DNA from: Paenibacillus assamensis DSM 18201 | Lineage (GTDB): Bacteria; Bacillota; Bacilli; Paenibacillales; Paenibacillaceae | Direction of reading: 5' to 3' | Assembly: GCF_000422445.1 (NCBI RefSeq) | Contig: NZ_AULU01000003.1 | Location: 186,001-250,000 of the forward strand | Length of the DNA: 64,000 nt | The notes under the pieces: generated by a model | Database searches by the model: none | What the model was told of the DNA's origin: nothing | Seen by the model: only the letters and a program-made list of their open reading frames with translations | In this document: in pieces, positions 35,403 to 44,420 of the stretch | How positions within the stretch are numbered: position 1 is the stretch's first letter | Layout: the number at the start of each line of letters is the position of its first letter | Position numbers and translations under genes: made by a program

Positions 35403-35579
35403 TTAATTACTAACAATCTCGTATTGACGCTCTACAGCTTGACGAACCTTCTGCTGAGCTGCTGCCTTTACTTCAGACCCATATGGGAATTGCTGCCCCA
35501 TTAATGCCATCGCTTCCTTAATCGTCAACTCCACTGCAATCTTCTTTTCCCCTTGCGGAATCACAAATAGATCGCCCAT
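35403..35579 (-). CDS. small conserved-type protein of unknown function (58 residues)
   Basis: A short frame with its own ribosome-binding site (GAGGTGA, seven bases) and terminator. It begins MGDLFVIPQGEKKIAVELTI and ends VRQAVERQYEIVSN. The composition is soluble, with a predicted strand and two helices (KEAMALMG and KAAAQQKVRQAVERQ). I do not recognise the family. The full set of expression signals makes it a real gene rather than chance. It is divergent from the MnmL-type gene. Confidence 0.6.
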   Translation of the reverse strand: MGDLFVIPQGEKKIAVELTIKEAMALMGQQFPYGSEVKAAAQQKVRQAVERQYEIVSN

Positions 35580-35811
35580 CGTTGTTCACCTCACCTTATT
35601 TCGATGTCCTTACATTTGTAAGCATCGTCTGGATCAGTCCGACTTATTCTATACTATTCTACTAGTAAGCGCTTTCTTCCTCCTCAAAAATGTAACATTT
35701 TGTGTAAGTTTTATTGAAGCTCAACTTCGCATTTGTACCCTGTTTCTGTTACAATAAGTAGTGCATCTTCATGATGCTTATGGACGATTGGAAAGGGTTT
35801 AACATATACCT

Positions 35812-36792
35812 ATGACACATACAGAACAACTTATTACTGAAGTTGAGTTCAGCGATGAACAACCTATGCTATGGGCAGACAAACGGTTTCATACATGGAA
35901 TTATGAGATGCGCGAACAGTTCGGGGAAAAAGTATTCAAAGTGATGCTTGATGCTGGCTTTACTTGTCCGAACCGAGACGGAAATATTGCAATTGGCGGC
36001 TGCACCTTCTGCAGTGCGCGTGGTTCCGGCGACTTTGCAGGACGTCGTCGTGACGATCTCGTCTCTCAGTTCAATACAATTCGTGATCGCCAGCATACGA
36101 AGTGGCCAAATGCCAAATATATCGGCTACTTCCAAGCTTATACGAACACCTACGCACCAGTAGAAACGCTGCGAGAGTATTTCGAGGTTATCCTTGAACA
36201 GCCCGGGGTTGTAGGGTTATCGATTGCCACACGTCCAGACTGCCTGCCTGATGACGTCGTCGAGTATTTGGCTGAACTGAATCAGCGGACGTATTTGTGG
36301 ATTGAAATGGGATTGCAAACCGTGCATGAATCCACATCCAACTTAATTAATCGTGCACATGACACTGCCTGCTATGTAGAAGCGGTTGAAAAGCTGCGCA
36401 AGCACGGCATTCGTGTGTGTACCCATATTATTTATGGATTGCCGCAAGAGACGCATGAAATGATGATGGAGACGCTGCGCCAAGTTTCCCGTATGGATGT
36501 GCAGGGCATTAAGCTGCACCTGCTTCACCTAATGCGTAAGACACCTATGGTCAAGCAATACGAGGCAGGCTTGCTTCGCTTCTTGGAGCAGGATGAATAT
36601 ATTAAGCTCATTGTAGACTCCTTAGAGCAATTGCCGCCAGACATGATCGTGCATCGCGTTACAGGCGATGCGCCGCGCGATCTTCTTATTGGCCCGATGT
36701 GGAGCCAGAAGAAGTGGGAAGTGTTGAACGGCATCGACAAGGAGCTGCGACTCCGCCATACATGGCAGGGCAAGTATTGGAGGGAGAAGTAA
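35812..36792 (+). CDS. ytqA: YtqA/MnmL-type radical SAM protein
   Basis: A 326-residue radical SAM enzyme of the TIGR01212 group. The cluster motif is CPNRDGNIAIGGCTFC, with the spacing special to this family. Later come KYIGYFQAYTNTYAPVETL and THIIYGLPQETHEMM. In Bacillus subtilis YtqA has been assigned as MnmL, which with YtqB (MnmM) completes mnm5-type wobble-uridine modification without the C-terminal methyltransferase domain of MnmC. The next gene follows after one base, so the pair is an operon. Confidence 0.85.
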   Translation: MTHTEQLITEVEFSDEQPMLWADKRFHTWNYEMREQFGEKVFKVMLDAGFTCPNRDGNIAIGGCTFCSARGSGDFAGRRRDDLVSQFNTIRDRQHTKWPNAKYIGYFQAYTNTYAPVETLREYFEVILEQPGVVGLSIATRPDCLPDDVVEYLAELNQRTYLWIEMGLQTVHESTSNLINRAHDTACYVEAVEKLRKHGIRVCTHIIYGLPQETHEMMMETLRQVSRMDVQGIKLHLLHLMRKTPMVKQYEAGLLRFLEQDEYIKLIVDSLEQLPPDMIVHRVTGDAPRDLLIGPMWSQKKWEVLNGIDKELRLRHTWQGKYWREK

Positions 36793-36793
36793 G

Positions 36794-37384
36794 ATGGGAT
36801 TCCTTTCTGTGCTGAGCTTTGCCCAGCAAGTAGTGAAAGAGCGCGTCCAACTAGGCGATCGCGTAGTAGACGCAACGATGGGTACGGGCGTAGATACGTT
36901 GTTCCTTGCCCGGCTTGTTGGGGAACGCGGACATGTAGCCGCGTTCGACATTCAGGCGCAAGCGCTTGAGCTGACGCGTAAGCGCCTCCACAGCGGCCTT
37001 GGCCTGGACACAGCAGCGCATGTAGACTTGCGGCTTGCAAGCCACGCCGACCTTGTCGGTGCGCTGCCCCCGGAGTGGCACGGGCAGACGGCTGCCGTCA
37101 TGTTCAACCTTGGCTTTCTACCAACGGCAGAAGCAGACAAGGCTGTCATGACGGAGCCGTCCACGACGCTGGCTGCGCTGGAGGGAGCGTTGGCTCTGCT
37201 GCGCCCTGGCGGCGTGCTCAGCGTCGTGCTTTACCCGGGCCACGATGGAGGCGACCGCGAAGCGGACGCCGTCCAGGCTTGGGCCGCTGGCCTGCCCCAA
37301 GTAGTTGGGCAGGCATTGATCTACCGCATGCTGCAGCGCCCGCATGCGCCTTACGCGATCGCCATCGAGAGGCGGCGGAGCTAG
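36794..37384 (+). CDS. mnmM: MnmM-type tRNA methyltransferase (YtqB)
   Basis: A 196-residue SAM-dependent methyltransferase. DRVVDATMGTGVDTLFLA is the SAM loop, FDIQAQALELTRKRL follows, and MFNLGFLPTAEADKAV is the characteristic catalytic region. It completes the mnm5(s2)U34 modification of tRNA by methylating nm5U. The start overlaps the end region of the MnmL-type gene, after GGAGGGAGAAGTAAG. The gene is markedly richer in G and C than its neighbours, especially about 36940-37300. Confidence 0.88.
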   Translation: MGFLSVLSFAQQVVKERVQLGDRVVDATMGTGVDTLFLARLVGERGHVAAFDIQAQALELTRKRLHSGLGLDTAAHVDLRLASHADLVGALPPEWHGQTAAVMFNLGFLPTAEADKAVMTEPSTTLAALEGALALLRPGGVLSVVLYPGHDGGDREADAVQAWAAGLPQVVGQALIYRMLQRPHAPYAIAIERRRS

Positions 37385-37564
37385 GCTAGCTTCTAACTTC
37401 ATGAGCGAGCATCCGTTCTTTTCTTTACAAACATACGGAAACTGCACGACTCACCCGAATCAGGTGTATCCTTCCTATAGCCCGCCTACTAGGCAGTGGA
37501 AGCTACATATAGATCAAGTCCAGATCGAACAAGACAAGACTACAGCTAAAAGGAGACGAAGAAG

Positions 37565-37954
37565 ATGGCCGTACGCAAGCTCGAACATACCGGGATTATG
37601 GTGCGCGATTTGGAGCAATCCATTGCCTTTTATACCAATATTATCGGCATGACGTTGAAAAATAAGCTTCTTCATACGAATGGCATTATTCACCTAGCTT
37701 TTTTGGGCTTTCCGGGTCAGGACAGCATTGAGCTCGAACTGATCCAAGGCTACAATGATAACTTGCCTGCTGAAGGAAAAGTGCATCATCTTGCCTTTAC
37801 CGTCGATGACATCGAGTCTGAATTTGAACGTATTCAACAACTTCAAGTTGAACTTATCGATCAGGAAATCGTAACATTGCCCAACGGCAGCCGCTATTTC
37901 TTCTTCAAAGGACCAGACGGCGAACATCTTGAGCTGTTCCAATCAACTAGATAA
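37565..37954 (+). CDS. VOC/glyoxalase-fold protein
   Basis: A 129-residue protein with two beta-alpha-beta-beta-beta modules: KLEHTGIMVRDLEQSIAFY at the start and VHHLAFTVDDIESEFERI in the middle, ending FKGPDGEHLELFQ. Metal ligands at the usual places (His8, Glu near 60, His about 75, Glu about 122) are present, so it could be a glyoxalase I or a dioxygenase/isomerase-like member. The substrate is not known. AAAGGAG lies ten bases before the ATG. The manA gene follows after 28 bases, so the two may be co-transcribed. Confidence 0.75.
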   Translation: MAVRKLEHTGIMVRDLEQSIAFYTNIIGMTLKNKLLHTNGIIHLAFLGFPGQDSIELELIQGYNDNLPAEGKVHHLAFTVDDIESEFERIQQLQVELIDQEIVTLPNGSRYFFFKGPDGEHLELFQSTR

Positions 37955-37982
37955 ACCTTAACTTACATTGGAGTGAAGAGAC

Positions 37983-38951
37983 ATGACAATACCATATCCA
38001 CTGAAATTCCAACCCGAATTCAAAGAACGTGTCTGGGGCGGACGTGCCTTGGAGCAATTCGGGCTTGAACTGCCGGAAGGTCATATTGGAGAAGGTTGGA
38101 TGATCGGTGACCATCCGAATGGCATTACACAAGTTGTGAATGGTGAACTTGCTGGAAAAGGACTGGATGAAGTTCGTGAACAATTTGGGCGCGAATGGTT
38201 CGGCACGAAAGGCTTCTCAGAAAAAAACGGACGCTTCCCGCTGCTTATTAAGCTGCTCGATTGCAACGATGACTTGTCCATTCAAGTTCATCCCACAGAT
38301 GAATACGAAGGCTTACCTACAGGCGAGCTTGGAAAAACAGAAATGTGGTATGTACTCGATGCCAAGCCAGGTGCTAAGATCATTTACGGCCTAAAAGAAA
38401 ACGTCGATCGCGCTGCTCTAGCACAAGCCATGGAAGAAGGACGTATTTTGGATGCACTTCAAGAAGTTCCTGTTCAAGCCGGAGACTCCTTCTACATTCC
38501 AGCAGGCACGGTGCATGCTCTATGTGCTGGGGTTGTGGTGGCTGAAGTGCAGCAAAATTCCGATACCACTTATCGCCTGTATGATTACAACCGCCCTGGC
38601 CTTGATGGCCAGCCACGTGAGCTGCATATCGAGGATTCCTTGAATGTAATTGCTTACGAGGGCGCTGGAGCAACTCGCATGAAGACAGATGATGCGAAGC
38701 CTAATGAGTGGCTGCAGCTTGCACAATCACCGTACTTTATTGTGGAAAAAGGAATCGTAAGTGAGTCTTGGGCGTTGTCAACGACTGCCGAGAGCTTTGT
38801 TATTCTCGTTATTTGTGATGGTACAGGTACGCTTAGCTGGCAACAAGGTTCTATCGAGTTCCGCTCTGGCGAATGCTTCCTCTTGCCAGCTAACCTAGGC
38901 AGTTATTCACTTGAGGGCAGTTGCACAGTACTTCGTTCTGTTGCACCTTAA
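37983..38951 (+). CDS. manA: mannose-6-phosphate isomerase, class I
   Basis: A 322-residue zinc enzyme that interconverts mannose 6-phosphate and fructose 6-phosphate. FKERVWGGRALEQFGLELP is at the start, zinc ligands lie in QVHPTDEYE (about 101-109), and FYIPAGTVHALCAG is the cupin motif. The C-terminal domain ends in a short beta part. The size fits the Bacillus ManA/Pmi group. It feeds mannose into glycolysis and supplies GDP-mannose precursors. A terminator follows at 39060. Confidence 0.92.
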   Translation: MTIPYPLKFQPEFKERVWGGRALEQFGLELPEGHIGEGWMIGDHPNGITQVVNGELAGKGLDEVREQFGREWFGTKGFSEKNGRFPLLIKLLDCNDDLSIQVHPTDEYEGLPTGELGKTEMWYVLDAKPGAKIIYGLKENVDRAALAQAMEEGRILDALQEVPVQAGDSFYIPAGTVHALCAGVVVAEVQQNSDTTYRLYDYNRPGLDGQPRELHIEDSLNVIAYEGAGATRMKTDDAKPNEWLQLAQSPYFIVEKGIVSESWALSTTAESFVILVICDGTGTLSWQQGSIEFRSGECFLLPANLGSYSLEGSCTVLRSVAP

Positions 38952-39426
38952 TATTTCTGAATGATCGTTGGCAAGTATTTTAAGATGAACGTATGATTAA
39001 CATTCATTTGTGCTCTCATTTTGATATAAACAAATAGCTGCAACTTATTAGTTAAGGTTAAGAGATCCGTTTCATTTAAGCGGATCTCTTTTTTCTTTAT
39101 ATTGATTTTTAAGCATCGATATTATCTTCATACGTTGTTAATTCCGATACCTTTCGTAAGCTTCGATACGTCCCTCACGGAACTCAGCGCTTATCAATTC
39201 TTATTCATATACAGTAAAAATCACAAATTGTTCATGGACTCGGATAATATTGTGACTAATTTCACATGAATGAATGTTCAAACTATTTACGATGTAAGTA
39301 AGACCATTACATACCACTCTATACACGGCTAGATTCAATTGCACACTGCACAGAGTGAGAAAAAGATTTTTGAACTGCATCACGATACGAGAATTGCAGC
39401 TCAACTATAAAGAAAGGATGATCGTA
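38952..39426. other. intergenic region after manA
   Basis: Contains the manA terminator at 39060-39098 and the presumed promoter and ribosome-binding site (AAAGGATGATCG) of the secreted-protein gene. No other feature is seen. Confidence 0.5.
39060..39098 (+). terminator. terminator after manA
   Basis: AGAGATCCG pairs with CGGATCTCT around 11 bases, followed by TTTTTCTTT. Confidence 0.85.
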
Positions 39427-39990
39427 ATGAAACGAACAACACTCGTCTTTATAGCCATTTTACTAACGATTGGCGTAGCATGGACGGCATATGGAGAAGA
39501 AGCACTTCCTCCACCAAAACGATTGACGACGAAACATATGATGGCTGATCTCAAACATGCGTACACGATGCTGCTTCAACACCATCCGCATTTCAAAGAG
39601 ATGGATATTAATATGAAATCGGACTGGATTGATAGCTACAATAATTATTTGCAACTCATTAAACAGGCCGAGGACGAAGAACAATTCAAACAAGTTATGC
39701 AAATCATGCTAAACGACCTCCGAGATGAAGATACACGATTGTTAGCCAAGGAAGAGTATGATGAATATTATGATCACTGTCAGAGCGTACAGCAATCCAC
39801 TTTTAAGGATGAGCTAGAAAAAATGGCAGCGAAACGTCGATATGCCCACCAGCCAATGGACGAATCGACTCATCACCATATGCAGCGCAATCATCATCAA
39901 GAAAGCGATATGCACAGTGAAGAGAACGACTTGCAAATGTTCACACTGCCGAATAGCGGTTACGTTTTACGTGTCCCGAATTCGATGTAA
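39427..39990 (+). CDS. secreted protein resembling an orphan S41-peptidase N-terminal domain
   Basis: A 187-residue protein with a signal peptide (about 1-22, ending TAYG). Residues 35-100 (MMADLKHAYTMLLQHHPHFK and FKQVMQIMLNDLRDEDTRLL) resemble the helical domain that precedes the catalytic part of S41/tricorn-core proteases, ending where those proteins have a DGHT-like turn. No protease core follows; the rest is Gln/His/Glu-rich. The start ATG at 39427 follows AGGATG; 24 further codons upstream are not credible. Function unknown, exported. Confidence 0.5.
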   Translation: MKRTTLVFIAILLTIGVAWTAYGEEALPPPKRLTTKHMMADLKHAYTMLLQHHPHFKEMDINMKSDWIDSYNNYLQLIKQAEDEEQFKQVMQIMLNDLRDEDTRLLAKEEYDEYYDHCQSVQQSTFKDELEKMAAKRRYAHQPMDESTHHHMQRNHHQESDMHSEENDLQMFTLPNSGYVLRVPNSM

Positions 39991-40057
39991 GATACATGAC
40001 AGACTACCAAATATCAATTTGTATATGTGGGCTCTGTATCGAGCCTGATTTTCAAAG

Positions 40058-40108
40058 AAACAGGACCTCAACTCCCACATAAAGTGGAGAGCGAGGTCCT
40101 GTTTTTAT
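40058..40108. terminator. bidirectional terminator
   Basis: AAACAGGACCTC pairs with GAGGTCCTGTTTTTA, with an inner CTCCCAC/GTGGAG stem. Serves the secreted-protein gene and the convergent radical SAM gene. Confidence 0.85.
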
Positions 40109-40204
40109 TGTCATCATGGACGTTTCTATCGTGTACACGTAATTGAAGCATCTCAATTCTGACAACCATGAAGCGACTTCATGGATTTGTATATCGGCCT
40201 ACAG

Positions 40205-42082
40205 CTAAGCCATCAACAACTTCTCCGATACGACGAATACGAGCGGACGTCCATTTTCCTGCTGTTGGTATACAACGATCACAATAGATGACTCTATATC
40301 CGCTGAAGGTGCAGCGGCAATTGTCTGAACCGATGTAGTCTCTTCCATAGAAGCAGTCTGTACCTCAGGATTAGAAGGGGCGTTGGCGTTTCCATCGTCC
40401 ACCGATTCTTGCCCCGCTGTCTGACCTACAACCATCCAATAGGCAACATCGAACGGCATTCGCTCAACAACGGCATGCTTATGCAGCTCACGCTCATTCA
40501 ACCCGAGCGCCGCAAAGTCACTGCCCAATCGCTCAGGATGTTCCGCTGCTGCGCGTAGAATTCGCCCTACCTCATCTTTATCAAGTACGTCTTTCCACCA
40601 TATTTTACGAGGCTTGTACTTGTGGTTCATAAAGTAGTCCAACCTCATTAGCCCTTGTGCAACCTCTGGATGCTTCAGTTCGCGCTCTTCCAAGAAGCTG
40701 CTAAGGCGGACAAATAGATCTTCCAACTGATGGCCAATCTTCTGCCATCCCTGGCCTTCCCAATAGTCACCGAACGCTTGGAAGAAATCAAATGGGGAGC
40801 CAAACTCACGCTCCATCAGATGCTCCATCGTCGTATCCAGACGATGCGAGTTCCAATATTTCTCCAACACATCTTCCAGACGCTTGAGACGGACAACATC
40901 GTCAAATGGCAGCATATCATTGCTGAGCATCTCATACGGAGCGTGATCCATATACACATATCCGTACTTCGCGGCATCAATACGCAAGCCTGTTCCACGC
41001 AGCAGCTTCAAGAAACCAAGCTGGATTTCTTCTGGACGCAGCGCAAACACATCATTAAACGTCGTACGGAATGTCGCATAATCTTCTAGCGGCAAGCCAG
41101 CAATCAAATCAAGATGCTGATCAATCTTCCCACTATTTTTAACCTTCGTTACTGTACGCGTCAATTTCTTAAAGTTCTGGCGACGCTTCACCAGTTCATT
41201 CGTTGGGTCATTCGTCGACTGTACACCAATTTCAAAACGGAATATACCTGGAGGTGCATGCTCTGCTAAGAAATCAAGCACTTCCGGACGCATAATATCT
41301 GCCGTAATTTCGAATTGGAACACACATCCGTTATGATTATCAATGAGGAACTGGAAGATTTCCATCGCGTAATCTCGCTTAATGTTGAAGGTTCGATCGA
41401 CAAATTTAATCAATTTCGCGCCATTGTTAATGAGATATAACAAATCAGACTTCGTTCGCTCCATATCGAAATAACGCACGCCAACCTCAATACTGGAAAG
41501 ACAAAATTGACAGCTGAACGGACAGCCACGGCTCGTCTCGAAATACACAACACGACGCCCCAAATCAGGCACATCCTCCGCAAATCGATACGGAGTCGGA
41601 ATTTGATTCAGATCCAGCTTCGGACGCGGCGGGTTAATAACAACCTCATTCGTTTTATTACGATATCCAAGCCCAAACACAAAGTGATACTTTTGATCCG
41701 TACTTATTTCTCGCAGCAAGTGAAGCAGCGTCTCTTCCCCTTCACCTACAATAATGAAATCAACATCAGGAAGACGCTCCATCCAATACGTCGTATCATA
41801 AGATACTTCAGGACCACCTAGCACTACTTTGACTTCCGGCAATACTTTTCGCAGCATGCTAATGACTTTTATCGTCTCTTCAATATTCCAAATATAACAA
41901 GAGAATCCAATTACATCAGGTTTACGCTGATATAAATCAGATACGATGTTCATCACAGGGTCTTTAATTGTAAATTCTGCCAACTCTATCGGGAATTCCG
42001 GTTCACAATGCGCTTTTAGGCATCGGATGGCGAGTGATGTGTGAATATACTTTGCATTTAACGTTGCTAGTACGACTTTCAT
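40205..42082 (-). CDS. B12-binding radical SAM protein with DUF4080
   Basis: A 625-residue enzyme. An N-terminal cobalamin-binding Rossmann fold (about 1-135) reads KVVLGGPEVSYD and GEGEETLLHLL. The radical SAM core has CPFSCQFC near 195-202. A C-terminal DUF4080 domain follows (DHAPYEMLSNDMLPF region onward). B12-dependent radical SAM proteins usually methylate unactivated carbon or phosphorus or make ring changes; DUF4080 members in Bacilli have no firm assignment. The ATG at 42080-42082 follows AAAGGAG. The last 60 residues are low in complexity, rich in Thr/Ser/Ala, and end VYQQQENGRPLVFVVSEKL. Confidence 0.75.
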   Translation of the reverse strand: MKVVLATLNAKYIHTSLAIRCLKAHCEPEFPIELAEFTIKDPVMNIVSDLYQRKPDVIGFSCYIWNIEETIKVISMLRKVLPEVKVVLGGPEVSYDTTYWMERLPDVDFIIVGEGEETLLHLLREISTDQKYHFVFGLGYRNKTNEVVINPPRPKLDLNQIPTPYRFAEDVPDLGRRVVYFETSRGCPFSCQFCLSSIEVGVRYFDMERTKSDLLYLINNGAKLIKFVDRTFNIKRDYAMEIFQFLIDNHNGCVFQFEITADIMRPEVLDFLAEHAPPGIFRFEIGVQSTNDPTNELVKRRQNFKKLTRTVTKVKNSGKIDQHLDLIAGLPLEDYATFRTTFNDVFALRPEEIQLGFLKLLRGTGLRIDAAKYGYVYMDHAPYEMLSNDMLPFDDVVRLKRLEDVLEKYWNSHRLDTTMEHLMEREFGSPFDFFQAFGDYWEGQGWQKIGHQLEDLFVRLSSFLEERELKHPEVAQGLMRLDYFMNHKYKPRKIWWKDVLDKDEVGRILRAAAEHPERLGSDFAALGLNERELHKHAVVERMPFDVAYWMVVGQTAGQESVDDGNANAPSNPEVQTASMEETTSVQTIAAAPSADIESSIVIVVYQQQENGRPLVFVVSEKLLMA

Positions 42083-42248
42083 AGTAGCTCCTTTCAACGG
42101 CTAACCAGCCAATCCTCTCATTATAACGATTTTTCGCCCATTATTCGAGATTCTATACGATATCTATTAAAATAAAAGAAAGGACCAACATTGGTAAGGA
42201 GCACTCCTCTGCAATGTGTAGCCCTCTAACATTTATCCTGTTAAAATG

Positions 42249-42283
42249 CACAAAAGCTCTTTACAAAAAAGAGACTTTTGTAA
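42249..42283 (-). terminator. probable terminator after recQ
   Basis: ACAAAAG and CTTTTGT enclose TCTTT/AAAGA arms with mismatches, and TGCATTTTAAC follows on the minus strand. The T-tract is weak. Confidence 0.45.
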
Positions 42284-42317
42284 CATTCTCTTTCTGTCCT
42301 GCTCACTTCGTCAGCGC

Positions 42318-44168
42318 TTAATACCCTTCATCCTCATGCCAGCCAGACGGCTCATCCTGCGCAGCTTCCTGCTGCTCCAAATTGCGGAACAATTCAAGGA
42401 ATGGCTGTCCGAACTTCTGCACCTTCGCCTCACCCACACCTTTAACTTTCAGGAATGCATCCACTGTCGTTGGTCGCTTCTCCGTCATTTCGCGAAGTGT
42501 ACTATCGTTGAATACGATATACGGCGGTACATTCGCTTTGTTAGCTATGTCACGACGCAATAAACGAAGCTGCTCGAACAATGTCTCATCAACTGCCGCT
42601 TCCACCTTCGGCTTCAGCTCGTTCGCAACTTTCTGGAATACTTGCTGCTTGCCCTTCAACACGTCTGCCGCTGTAGGCAGCAAACGAACAACAGGATATT
42701 GCCCTTCACTCAAGCTTAAGTATCCGTCAGCAATAAGAACGTAGATAAGATCGGAGATTGCCTTCTCTGTCAGATGACGCATCATGCCATGAGTTGGCAG
42801 TATATCAAAACCATTTTGCACAACCTTTTTGTTTCGAGAACCTTTCAATACCGAGGCAACCATCGAAACACCCCAGCGCTCTCTCATCCGATAAATACAG
42901 GAAAAGATTTTTTGCGCATCCAACGTAATGTCGACTTGCTCGCGCTCATCCTTACAATTGCCGCACATGCCGCAAGGTTGTTGGTCAATTTCGCCAAAAT
43001 AACGCTGCATATACGTAACAAGGCACTCCGGCGTATAGCAGAAGTCGATCATTGACTGTAGTTTCTTATATTCATGGGCTTTGCGCTCTGGCAATGCTTC
43101 ACTCTGCTCAATAAAGAACTTTTGCGTCAAAATATCCTGCGGGTGGAATAGCAGCACACATTCACTCGCTTCTCCATCTCGTCCCGCACGACCTGCCTCC
43201 TGCACATACGCTTCCATATGCTTCGGCATGTTGTAATGCAGTACATATCTGACGTTAGACTTATCAATTCCCATACCAAATGCATTCGTCGCCACAATAA
43301 CCCGGATGTCATCGTATAGAAATGCTTCCTGCATATGTGCGCGCTCATCATCCGACAATCCAGCATGATAGCGCCCTGCTGGAATGCCTGCCTTCACTAA
43401 CATGCTATGCAAATCTTCGACATCTTTACGAGTAGAAGCATAAATAATGCCGACCATATTCGTGCGCTGGCGAACATAGTTCAACGCAAAGTCTTTGCGA
43501 TTTTCACCGCGCAGCACCGTAAACGCAAGATTATCGCGCTTGAATCCAGTCACGATCAATTCGGGGTCTTGCAGCTCCAGCAATCGGATCATGTCCTCTG
43601 TTACTTCCGGTGTTGCCGTTGCCGTAAATGCTGCAAGCAGCGGGCGCTCACCATAGTTATGCGCGGCCAATTCACGTACAAATGGTGCAATCGCCCGATA
43701 GCTCGTGCGGAAGTCATGTCCCCACTGCGACACACAGTGCGCTTCATCCACAGCAATAAAGGCAATGCGCAGCTGCTTGGCACGCTCACGGAACCATTCG
43801 CTTTCCAATCGTTCTGGTGCAACATATAGGAGCTTCAACTGTCCGCGCTCTGCTTCGTACAAAATACGCCCTGCTTCAGAAGCATCCTGTGTACTATTTA
43901 TATAGCCTGCTCTTACCCCTAAACTGTGAAGCGCATCAACTTGGTCTTTCATTAAAGAAATTAGTGGTGAAATAACTAGCGTCAAGCCATGCTGAAGAAG
44001 TGCTGGCACTTGATAGCAAATCGATTTTCCTCCGCCAGTTGGCATAATACCAACGGTATCTTTTCTTTGCAGCAAATGGTTAATAATTCGAGATTGCCCT
44101 TCTCGAAAATCATCATAACCATACACTTTTTGAAGCGTTGAACGCGCTTCGCTCATCGTCAATGTCAT
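42318..44168 (-). CDS. recQ: RecQ-family ATP-dependent DNA helicase
   Basis: A 616-residue superfamily-2 helicase. Walker A IMPTGGGKS lies near 41-49, DEAH in AVDEAHCVSQWGHDFR near 138, and TNAFGMGIDKSNVRYVLHY in the second domain. A RecQ zinc site has CYTPECLV, then CGMCGNC. The C-terminal winged helix and an HRDC domain (VPPYIVFNDSTLREM) complete a full-length RecQ. It unwinds 3' to 5' for recombination and repair. Two candidate start codons (44168 and four codons later) lie after AAGGAG; spacing is longer than usual. Confidence 0.92.
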   Translation of the reverse strand: MTLTMSEARSTLQKVYGYDDFREGQSRIINHLLQRKDTVGIMPTGGGKSICYQVPALLQHGLTLVISPLISLMKDQVDALHSLGVRAGYINSTQDASEAGRILYEAERGQLKLLYVAPERLESEWFRERAKQLRIAFIAVDEAHCVSQWGHDFRTSYRAIAPFVRELAAHNYGERPLLAAFTATATPEVTEDMIRLLELQDPELIVTGFKRDNLAFTVLRGENRKDFALNYVRQRTNMVGIIYASTRKDVEDLHSMLVKAGIPAGRYHAGLSDDERAHMQEAFLYDDIRVIVATNAFGMGIDKSNVRYVLHYNMPKHMEAYVQEAGRAGRDGEASECVLLFHPQDILTQKFFIEQSEALPERKAHEYKKLQSMIDFCYTPECLVTYMQRYFGEIDQQPCGMCGNCKDEREQVDITLDAQKIFSCIYRMRERWGVSMVASVLKGSRNKKVVQNGFDILPTHGMMRHLTEKAISDLIYVLIADGYLSLSEGQYPVVRLLPTAADVLKGKQQVFQKVANELKPKVEAAVDETLFEQLRLLRRDIANKANVPPYIVFNDSTLREMTEKRPTTVDAFLKVKGVGEAKVQKFGQPFLELFRNLEQQEAAQDEPSGWHEDEGY

Positions 44169-44420
44169 GCGATCAGATGCTCCTTACGTTGATTAATAAA
44201 TGACTCAGCTGCAAGGTCTATTCGAAATTACCTTGTGATTCCATCCGTCCATATGCGGAAACGCCTTAACATTAATTATAGCATGACTATTCCCCTTCGT
44301 GCTTTCGATAGCGTGAGATAGCTCTTTTTGATATGATGGGAGTATTCAATCCGTAATGATGAACGGAATTCATGATCGGCTTGCACTTACGCTGCATGAA
44401 GAAACAGAAAGAGGTCAACG

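Noticed and set aside
36525-37447. Several long frames antisense to the MnmM-type gene
   Set aside because: High GC content removes stop codons from all frames here; the sense frame has the methyltransferase motifs.
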